From Candidatus Nomurabacteria bacterium (GTDB lineage: Bacteria; Patescibacteriota; Minisyncoccia; Phycocordibacterales; UBA9973): a stretch of DNA of 5,407 nucleotides. The notes below the pieces were generated by a model. It did not search any database, was not told the DNA's origin, and saw nothing but the letters and a program-made list of their open reading frames with translations. This document shows, piece by piece, positions 1 through 5,407 of this stretch. The DNA is taken from NCBI GenBank assembly GCA_003157195.1, contig PMIU01000025.1, forward strand, positions 1-5,407. The letters are read 5' to 3'. Position numbers and translations under genes: made by a program. Position 1 is the first letter of the stretch; the number at the start of each line of letters is the position of its first letter.

Positions 1-3000
1 CCTTGGAAAATAAAATACGCAATGGTTGACGAATAGGAATATCATATTTTTGTCTTTCGGCATTGCCGGCGGTGCAAATTTCACGGGTAATTTTCATATT
101 TTCCAAAATTTTAGAATTTACTTTGTCCGCTTTTGGCCATTCAACCAAATGCACACTTTCAGGGTCTTTTTCATTTCTCAATTTCATCCATATATCTTCC
201 GCGGCGAAAGGCGCAAACGGCGCCATGACCTTTGCCAATGTTTTCAATACAAAATACAAAGTCTGCCTAGCCCCGTACTGAGCTTGCTCTAGTTCGGGGT
301 TTGCTGCCTCATTTTTTATTCTGTCTCGTGAACGACGCAAATACCAAGTGGAAAGGTCACCGACAAAATCCCGCACAGCTCGCACTGGCTCGAGTAATTT
401 ATAATTATCTAAATTACTTGTAGATATTTCTATGAGTTCATTTAATCTGGCAAGAATCCACTGATCAAGTATATTTGTGGATTTAGGCATGGCCCCTTCC
501 CTTTGGGGAGGGGTTGGGGAGGGGTCTTTATACAATTCATAAAATGCCAAAACATTATAAAGCAAACCGAAAACCTGACTATGTAAGAGAGCAACAGTCT
601 TTTCGTCAAAATTTTTAGACTCGCCCGGCTGATTTACAGAATATATCCATAAGCGAAGCGTATCCACGCCGTATTTATCCATAGCTTCCCATGGGTCAAC
701 AACATTGCCTACAGATTTAGACATTTTCTTGCCTTTCGCATCCATAAGATGCCCTAAACAAATAACATTTTTAAAAGCCTTACCCCGTCCCATCAATACG
801 CCAATGGCGTGCAAAGTATAAAACCATCCGCGAGTCTGATCTATGGCTTCAGAGATAAAATCCGCCGGGTAGCCAGGTCCATCCACCCACTTTTTATTTT
901 GGAATGGGTAATGGTCCTGGGCGAAAGGCATAGCCCCGGAATCGAACCACACGTCCATAACCTCTTTTGTGCGCATGAGGTTGCCGCCGCAAGAGCAAAC
1001 AAGCTTCACTTCGTCAATATAAGGCTTATGTAAATCAAGTTCGTAATTTTCATTATGTGGAAACGGAATGAAATCAAATTCTTTTATTTCGGCATTTTTT
1101 AGTTCCTGGATCGGACCTGTTTTTTTTAGATTAGCAAACTCAAAACCCTGGACAATAAATTCCAGTGCAGAAGTTGCCCCGCCATGACCACTGATTAAAA
1201 TGTTTTTGTTTTTATATTTTGAATCGATTTCATAAATATAATCCCCCACCCGTTTGACCAATTCCGCATAACTTTCACCGTTTAAAAACTTTTTATGCGG
1301 TGTGTAAACATAGTCATGTTCATAATATTGTTCAATTTTGGGCATTGGTTGGTCTTCGAATTCATTACCTATTTCCCATTCCTGAATTCGTTTATCGTAA
1401 ACAACTTTTTCCAAAGGAAAACCAATTTGTTCACAAATTATCTCTGTAGTTTGCTGGGCTCTGAGAAATGGCGAGGAGACAACCAGATCAATTTTTTCAT
1501 TAAAATTCTTGATTGATTCCAATACTTGCTCTTTACCAAGCTCAGTTAACGCCGCATTGTGCTGGGAATTGCGACTAAATTTTTTATCAGTATTATTGTC
1601 GGCCTTACCGTGTCGTACCACAAAATATTTATTGCCGGACTTTTTTGTTTTTTCTTTCAAGTCTGCAATACTTCCCACCACTTCCACTTTCTTGCATTTT
1701 TCGCAAATCCAGACCGGTAGCGGCGTGCCCCAGTATCGCTCACGAGAAATCGCCCAATCTTTTATCTCGCGTAGCCATTCGCCAAAACGCCCGTCGCGGA
1801 TATGTGCCGGCTCCCAGTTTATTTTTTCATTTTCTCTGATGAGTTGCTTTTTTACTTTCGGGTCGGACACTTTGATATACCAAGAATCCCGCGCGTAGTA
1901 AATGAGCGCGGTGTGGCAACGCCAACAATGCGGGTATGAGTGTTCGTATTTTTCTTTTTTAAACAAAAGTCCGCGATGCGCCAAATCTTTGATGACGTCC
2001 ACCGCCACATCTTCATCTCGGACAAAACGCCCTTCAAATATTCCCGTGCCGGCCAAGAATCTGCCGTCCAAGCCCACCAAGTGATGCTTCGGCAAGCCGA
2101 TTTTCGTACCGAGCACAAAGTCGTCTTGTCCATACATCACCGCCGTGTGCACCACTCCGGTACCATCTTCGGTGGTCACAAAATCCGCGCCGTAAACCTT
2201 GTAAGCTTTTTCCATTTTGTGTTTCTCTGTCTCAAAAATAGTATTGGTCAGGTATGGGTAAAGTGGTTCGTATTCCAAGCCGATTAAATCTTTGCCTTTT
2301 AACTCTTCAATAACTTCATAAGTTTCGGTAATTATAGAAAGTCGCGCTTTGGCCAAGATAAAGATTCCTTCCAGCGTTCTTATTTTTACATAATCAATTT
2401 TTTCTCCCACAGCCAAAGCCACGTTGCCTGGCAAGGTCCACGGAGTAGTTGTCCACGCAAGAATAAAAGTATTTTCTTGATTTTTTATTTTAAACTTTAC
2501 TGTCACCGATAAATCTTTCACATCTTCATAGCCCTGCGCAAGTTCATGCGAAGAGAGGGCCGTGCCGCAACGTGGGCACCAAGGCACGACTTTGTAATCT
2601 TTATATAAAAGTTTTTGTTCATTAACTTTTTTCAAAACATTCCAGACGGATTCAATGTAATCGTTGTAATAAGTGACATAGGCATTATCTTGATCCGCCC
2701 AATACCCCACCCTCTGCGTGAAATTTTTCCACAATCCAATATATTCCCAAACACTTTCTTTGCATAATTTATTAAAAGCGGCAATACCGTAATTTTCAAT
2801 ATCATTTTTTGATTTAAAACCGAGCTTTTTTTCTATTTGCAGTTCCACTGGCAAACCGTGCGTGTCCCAGCCGCCCTTCCTGCGCACATGAAATCCGCGC
2901 ATAGTTTTATACCGTGGAATAATATCCTTAAACGAAAAAGGCAGCATGGTGTGTAAAACCGGCTTGGAATTTGCCGTCACCGGACCATCGTAAAAAATAA

Positions 3001-3127
3001 ATTCTTCCTTCCCTTCCGTAGCAGCCAAAGTTTTTTCAAAAATTTTATTCTCGCGCCAAAATTCCAGAATTTTTTCTTCCCGTAATGCAGTTTCGCTTTT
3101 TGGGGTAGTTTTTCCTATTTCAGCCAT
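1..3127 (-). CDS. ileS: Isoleucyl-tRNA synthetase with an internal histidine-phosphatase domain (C-terminus beyond window)
   Basis: Class I synthetase that charges tRNA-Ile with isoleucine in the cytoplasm. One open frame runs 1042 codons from the ATG at 3127 to the window edge without a stop. Visible in order: the HIGH region (residues 49-68, altered to V57-L58-H59-T60), GGWDTHGLPVEL (85-96), zinc knuckle 1 (C184/C187 with C401/C404), the CP1 editing domain with TTTPWTLPGN (226-235) and GTGVVH...GQDD (322-336), WGTPLP (466-471), zinc knuckle 2 (C475/C478 with C711/C713), DVWFDSG (near 725-731), KMSKS (residues 802-806) and the start of the anticodon-binding domain (DQWILARL near 888). The layout matches the eukaryal-like IleRS2 type, as in Thermus. 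Residues about 500-682 are a foreign histidine-phosphatase domain. Residues 868-879 come from a GC-rich repeat. The start fits the usual N-terminus (ALREEKILEFW at 14-24). There is no Shine-Dalgarno sequence, and the gene starts 27 nt after the helicase stop. The identity is very secure; the last roughly 100-150 residues are missing. Confidence 0.97.
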   Translation of the reverse strand, partial: MAEIGKTTPKSETALREEKILEFWRENKIFEKTLAATEGKEEFIFYDGPVTANSKPVLHTMLPFSFKDIIPRYKTMRGFHVRRKGGWDTHGLPVELQIEKKLGFKSKNDIENYGIAAFNKLCKESVWEYIGLWKNFTQRVGYWADQDNAYVTYYNDYIESVWNVLKKVNEQKLLYKDYKVVPWCPRCGTALSSHELAQGYEDVKDLSVTVKFKIKNQENTFILAWTTTPWTLPGNVALAVGEKIDYVKIRTLEGIFILAKARLSIITETYEVIEELKGKDLIGLEYEPLYPYLTNTIFETEKHKMEKAYKVYGADFVTTEDGTGVVHTAVMYGQDDFVLGTKIGLPKHHLVGLDGRFLAGTGIFEGRFVRDEDVAVDVIKDLAHRGLLFKKEKYEHSYPHCWRCHTALIYYARDSWYIKVSDPKVKKQLIRENEKINWEPAHIRDGRFGEWLREIKDWAISRERYWGTPLPVWICEKCKKVEVVGSIADLKEKTKKSGNKYFVVRHGKADNNTDKKFSRNSQHNAALTELGKEQVLESIKNFNEKIDLVVSSPFLRAQQTTEIICEQIGFPLEKVVYDKRIQEWEIGNEFEDQPMPKIEQYYEHDYVYTPHKKFLNGESYAELVKRVGDYIYEIDSKYKNKNILISGHGGATSALEFIVQGFEFANLKKTGPIQELKNAEIKEFDFIPFPHNENYELDLHKPYIDEVKLVCSCGGNLMRTKEVMDVWFDSGAMPFAQDHYPFQNKKWVDGPGYPADFISEAIDQTRGWFYTLHAIGVLMGRGKAFKNVICLGHLMDAKGKKMSKSVGNVVDPWEAMDKYGVDTLRLWIYSVNQPGESKNFDEKTVALLHSQVFGLLYNVLAFYELYKDPSPTPPQREGAMPKSTNILDQWILARLNELIEISTSNLDNYKLLEPVRAVRDFVGDLSTWYLRRSRDRIKNEAANPELEQAQYGARQTLYFVLKTLAKVMAPFAPFAAEDIWMKLRNEKDPESVHLVEWPKADKVNSKILENMKITREICTAGNAERQKYDIPIRQPLRILFSK
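493..526. repeat. GC-rich palindromic/direct repeat inside ileS
   Basis: A G/C block in AT-rich surroundings. On the plus strand, bases 493-501 pair with 505-513 (nine pairs, one a G-T, with a 3-nt loop). An 11-nt unit, ttggggagggg, occurs twice in tandem at 503-513 and 514-524. On the coding strand it reads as DPSPTPPQREGA (IleRS residues 868-879), a low-complexity proline-rich stretch just before DQWILARL, at the junction of the catalytic core and anticodon-binding domain. It resembles short palindromic repeats that I recall being scattered in many bacterial genomes. Only one copy is in the window, so its repeat status is inferred from structure. Confidence 0.6.
1081..1630 (-). other. Histidine-phosphatase (phosphoglycerate-mutase-like) domain inserted within IleRS
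   Basis: IleRS residues about 500-682. The family removes or transfers phosphate through a phospho-histidine intermediate. The full signature is visible: an opening strand KYFVVRHG with the nucleophile motif R505-H506-G507, ALTELGKEQ (526-534), SSPFLRAQQT (551-560) with the second arginine R556, the E583-x3-G587-x2-F590-E591 block that supplies the acid, GESYAELVKRV (617-627), and the second catalytic histidine in ISGHGG (H648). Length and motif order match a complete stand-alone PhoE/GpmB-like domain. It lies between C478 and C711, where related synthetases have only about 38 residues (recalled from the Thermus enzyme), so the excess is about 195 residues. Codons stay in frame on both sides with no stop or start signal, so this is a fused domain and not a separate gene. 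The substrate is unknown. The domain call is secure; its exact edges are approximate. Confidence 0.94.
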
Positions 3128-3142
3128 TATTTGCTGATTTTA
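3128..3142 (-). promoter_or_regulatory. Possible -10 element (TAAAAT) directly upstream of ileS
   Basis: TAAAAT (3142-3137) matches the sigma-70 -10 consensus at five of six bases and lies 9 nt before the ileS ATG. Initiation from it would give a leaderless or nearly leaderless transcript. There is no Shine-Dalgarno sequence in the gap and no convincing -35 box at 16-18 nt. A chance match in AT-rich DNA is quite possible. Confidence 0.25.
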
Positions 3143-3154
3143 GCACAGATTTTT

Positions 3155-4762
3155 TTATTTCTCCACCAACCCAAGTTTTTCAAGACGAGCTCTTATTCCC
3201 CCTCTTTTTCGTCCAAAAGTTACCATCAGGTCTTTTATTTTTTGCCCTTCGGTAAATAATTTTTTTAATTCTTCATCTTGCTCTTTGCTCCATGGCTTAA
3301 ACGCATTTGGATGTTTTGCTCTAATTTCAGCATAAGGTTCTCCTTTTTTGATTCCCCTCTTGAGGGGTGCTCCGACCTTTTGTCGGAGCGGGGTGGACAC
3401 TTTCCCCCCGCAGGAAAGCACAAAATTCTCATGCATTTTTTTAAGTTCATCTACAGAAAGACTTCCGAAAACTTTTTCCGCTTCAATTGATTTTCTTTTA
3501 AATTCAATATCTTTTTTCAAAATATCCGGGTGCACCTTGAGTGCATGCTCGTTTAGTCCGAGCAGATACAGCCCCGATAGCCGGCGGACACGCGAGAGGG
3601 CCACATACCCCTGCCCGTATTCAAAAACCTGAGAGAGATCCATCACCGCCGCATCCATGCTCATCCCCTGGCTCTTGTGCACAGTTATCGCCCAAGCGAG
3701 CCGAAGCGGCACTTGCGTGATTTGCGCGCGAATTTTTCCGTTTTCTTCCACCACCCAATCCATCGGCTCTATTACAATATTTCTTCCATTTCTGTTTTTA
3801 ACAATCGGGTATCCGCTAAATTCATCAAAACCGACGACGGTGCCCAATGTACCGTTCACAAAATGTTCTTTCTGGTTATTTTTGGTACACATAACCACGG
3901 CGCCAACTTTCAGCTCCAATTTTTCCGGTGATAAACACCCTTTTTTCAAAGTTTCTACAATTTTTTCCTTTCCGCTCCCGGACATCTTAAAACATTTCTT
4001 CTCATCTTCTAATTTTGCAAGTTCATTGTTGTTTACTTTGTCTACATCCACATTGTGCGAAAAAAGTTTGGTGATATTCTCCGGCATATCATCGTGATCA
4101 ATCTGCCTGGAATTCAAGTGTTTCAAATGTTCCTCTGAGAAATTATTGGAACGTATGCTGGAAAGCATAGATAGGAAATCTTTATCATCCTGGCGGTGCT
4201 GTTCCGTCAGATAGCAGACGACAAACCTAGCCCGCTGCCACGCGCCACTATCATAAGCAAATTTCCCTATAGGTCGGACCTCTGTAATTAGCGAACCCTG
4301 CTTTTCATCTGCAAAATCTTTTTTTATAATGGGTGGCAATTGAAAAAAGTCACCAACAAGAATAATTTGTATGCCGCCAAATGGCTCCGGATTTTGCTTT
4401 ATTTCTCGGCAAACTATATCTATCATATCAAGCATGTTGGGCGAAAGCATGGAAACCTCATCAATAATCAGTACCTTGGTGCGATTTACGCGTTTAACGA
4501 TATATTCACTACTGGCAATTTTATCCAAATCATATTTGTCCAGTTTGGTTTTGATGCCAATACCGCTCCAGGAATGAATGGTCATACCGCCGATGTGCGT
4601 AGCGGCAATACCAGTCGAAGCCGTGATAGCCGGCTCCACATCATGGTCGCGCAAATAATCAACCAAGGCATTTACAACATATGTCTTCCCTGCTCCCGGC
4701 TCGCCAGTCAAAAAAACATTCGCGCCGGTTTTTAAAATATTTAGAGCGTGTTCTTGAGTCAT
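3155..4762 (-). CDS. PIF1-like superfamily 1 DNA helicase with C-terminal HTH-like domain
   Basis: ATP-driven 5'-3' DNA helicase of the PIF1/RecD-like SF1B group, complete at 535 residues. Visible motifs: Walker A GEPGAGKT (20-27), motif Ia ASTGIAATHIGG (48-59), Walker B LIIDEVSML (98-106), motif III VGDFFQLPP (136-144), the EQHR arginine motif (187-190), motif V AITVHKSQGMS (358-368) and motif VI YVALSRVR (386-393). PIF1 proteins resolve G-quadruplexes, R-loops and stalled forks in general; the job here is inferred only. Residues about 478-532 (WSKEQDEELKKLF, then GRKRGGIRARLEKLGL) resemble a small three-helix SANT/HTH-like tail that could bind DNA. Between core and tail, residues 455-471 are encoded by a palindromic repeat. 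The N-terminus at this ATG matches family members, with about 19 residues before Walker A. The gene starts 14 nt after argS stops and ends with TAA. It has no Shine-Dalgarno sequence. The family call is firm; PIF1 versus another RecD-like subgroup is less so. Confidence 0.93.
   Translation of the reverse strand: MTQEHALNILKTGANVFLTGEPGAGKTYVVNALVDYLRDHDVEPAITASTGIAATHIGGMTIHSWSGIGIKTKLDKYDLDKIASSEYIVKRVNRTKVLIIDEVSMLSPNMLDMIDIVCREIKQNPEPFGGIQIILVGDFFQLPPIIKKDFADEKQGSLITEVRPIGKFAYDSGAWQRARFVVCYLTEQHRQDDKDFLSMLSSIRSNNFSEEHLKHLNSRQIDHDDMPENITKLFSHNVDVDKVNNNELAKLEDEKKCFKMSGSGKEKIVETLKKGCLSPEKLELKVGAVVMCTKNNQKEHFVNGTLGTVVGFDEFSGYPIVKNRNGRNIVIEPMDWVVEENGKIRAQITQVPLRLAWAITVHKSQGMSMDAAVMDLSQVFEYGQGYVALSRVRRLSGLYLLGLNEHALKVHPDILKKDIEFKRKSIEAEKVFGSLSVDELKKMHENFVLSCGGKVSTPLRQKVGAPLKRGIKKGEPYAEIRAKHPNAFKPWSKEQDEELKKLFTEGQKIKDLMVTFGRKRGGIRARLEKLGLVEK
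3351..3400. repeat. Double-hairpin palindromic (REP/MITE-like) element inside the helicase gene
   Basis: Two perfect inverted repeats lie side by side: 3354-3359 with 3362-3367 (cccctc/gagggg), and 3369-3376 with 3382-3389 (gctccgac/gtcggagc, eight pairs around a 5-nt loop). GGGGTG-type motifs flank the longer hairpin on both sides. The coding strand reads through it as VSTPLRQKVGAPLKRGI (helicase residues 455-471), which separates the helicase core from the C-terminal HTH-like tail. The form matches a class of short palindromic elements known to enter genes without breaking the frame. No transposase is encoded. Only one copy is visible here. Confidence 0.65.
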
Positions 4763-4776
4763 TATTAATTATTCTA
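4763..4776 (-). promoter_or_regulatory. Possible -10 element (TAGAAT) directly upstream of the helicase gene
   Basis: The 14-nt argS-helicase gap reads TAGAATAATTAATA on the coding strand. TAGAAT (4776-4771) resembles a -10 box 8 nt before the ATG, much like the arrangement before ileS. The gap has no purine-rich ribosome-binding site. No -35 box was found with confidence. The alternative is simple translational coupling with argS. Confidence 0.2.
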
Positions 4777-5407
4777 CTACATTTTCTTTGGAGCCTCTAT
4801 ACCAAGGAGGTGCAGGCCGGTTTTCATTACGAAGGAGAAGGTATACGTCAGAGCAACTTTGTAGGATGAAGCTTTGTCTGTTTTGTCTACAATCATATTG
4901 TTGCCGTAAAAACTATTGTACGCGCGGGCGACTTCTATTAGATAGTTGGCAACATAGTGTGGCTCGTATTCCGACGCGGAACGAAATACAATTTCAGGAA
5001 ATTTATACAACAATTTTTCCACTTCAAAAGTCTCGGGTGGAAAAGCGTGCGGATCCGGCAAAATATTTTCTTTCTGCGCTTTTTCCAAAACGGAATTTGC
5101 CCTAGCATAAGAATATTGCAAATATGGTCCCGAATCGCCATCAACCGAAATGGACTTTTCAAAATCATAAATAATATCCCCGCCGATATTTTGTTTAAGG
5201 ATTGAATATTTTATGGCGGCTACGCCGACATCGGAAGCAATTTTTTCCCGCTCTTCATTTGAAAACTCCCGGTCCGTCATTTTTTCCAAAATAGTATCAC
5301 GAGCGTCATTTAATAATGATTCTCCAGTGATCACATTCCCTTTTCGGGAGCCCATCTTGCCAAATGCGAAACGCATCATCCCATGGGTAATGTGTTTCAT
5401 TCTGCTT
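4777..5407 (-). CDS. argS: Arginyl-tRNA synthetase, C-terminal part (N-terminus beyond window)
   Basis: Class I synthetase that charges tRNA-Arg. Only the last 209 codons are visible; the frame is open at the right edge, so the ATG at 5400 is an internal Met, not the start. The fragment begins just before the KMSKS-type loop (GKMGSRKGNVITGESLL, bases about 5361-5311), where the family usually has KMSSR. It continues through the helical linker (VGVAAIKYSILKQ) into the DALR anticodon-binding domain, which opens with GPYLQYSYARANSVL (about 5130-5086) and closes with the typical TGLHLLGIEAPKKM. The stop is TAG, followed at once by a second in-frame TAG. It is the first visible gene of the apparent operon with the helicase and ileS. 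The arrangement is that of a normal bacterial ArgRS with no sign of decay. Confidence 0.96.
   Translation of the reverse strand, partial: SRMKHITHGMMRFAFGKMGSRKGNVITGESLLNDARDTILEKMTDREFSNEEREKIASDVGVAAIKYSILKQNIGGDIIYDFEKSISVDGDSGPYLQYSYARANSVLEKAQKENILPDPHAFPPETFEVEKLLYKFPEIVFRSASEYEPHYVANYLIEVARAYNSFYGNNMIVDKTDKASSYKVALTYTFSFVMKTGLHLLGIEAPKKM

Noticed and set aside
26..292. Plus-strand open frame near the left edge
   Set aside because: It is antisense to the conserved anticodon-binding domain of IleRS and has no recognisable domain.
1081..1630. A separate phosphatase gene, or an intein, interrupting ileS
   Set aside because: The frame is continuous on both sides with no stop, start or ribosome-binding site, and the insert has phosphatase motifs. 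No intein splice-junction residues or homing-endonuclease motifs are visible.
1509..2287. Plus-strand open frames of 115-129 codons and a 93-codon minus-strand frame opposite or inside ileS
   Set aside because: All overlap conserved IleRS coding sequence in another frame and have no recognisable protein features.
1..3127. ileS as a pseudogene or frameshifted gene
   Set aside because: Translating all 1042 codons by hand gave no stop and no shift, and the zinc ligands, editing motifs and KMSKS are in place.
3354..3389. Rho-independent terminator
   Set aside because: The hairpins are strong but lie within the helicase coding sequence, and neither strand has a T-run directly after the stem.
3657..4097. 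Open frame of 146 codons on the plus strand
   Set aside because: It lies wholly antisense to conserved helicase motifs, and its Phe/Ser-rich product has no recognisable domain; it is a shadow of the real gene.
4777..5400. A short complete 207-residue gene starting at the ATG at 5400
   Set aside because: The frame stays open to the window edge, and the sequence starts in the middle of the ArgRS catalytic core, so the real start is outside the window.

Overview
The window is almost entirely coding, with three genes read on the minus strand in the order argS, a PIF1-like helicase, ileS. argS is cut by the right edge (its N-terminal part lies beyond base 5407) and ileS is cut by the left edge (its C-terminus lies beyond base 1). 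The gaps are only 14 and 27 nt, so the three genes look like one transcription unit. No stretch over 300 bases lacks a gene. I see no RNA gene, CRISPR array, transposase or terminator.

The source is probably a bacterium of the Candidate Phyla Radiation (Patescibacteria, Parcubacteria-like), most likely metagenome-derived. This is inference. It rests on AT-rich sequence with A/T-rich codons, tight spacing without Shine-Dalgarno sequences, an IleRS of the 'eukaryal-like' type 2 form, and GC-rich palindromic repeats inside genes. The code is standard: no in-frame TGA is read through, and the visible stops are TAG and TAA.

Region by region: 5407-4777 is the C-terminal part of arginyl-tRNA synthetase (KMSKS-like loop plus DALR anticodon-binding domain). 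4762-3155 is a complete 535-residue superfamily 1 helicase of the PIF1 group with a small helix-turn-helix-like tail. 3127-1 is at least 1042 codons of isoleucyl-tRNA synthetase in one uninterrupted frame.

The outstanding feature is in ileS. A complete histidine-phosphatase (phosphoglycerate-mutase-like) domain of about 180 residues sits in frame inside the synthetase, between the two cysteine pairs of its second zinc knuckle. All phosphatase catalytic residues are present. The same protein has an unusual HIGH signature (Val-Leu-His-Thr). Two different GC-rich palindromic repeats have also been absorbed in frame, one into ileS and one into the helicase.

Two genes charge tRNAs for translation and the middle one is a DNA helicase. 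Their linkage suggests co-expression of housekeeping functions rather than a shared pathway. The phosphatase domain could add a phosphate-removing or regulatory step to IleRS, but its substrate cannot be read from sequence.
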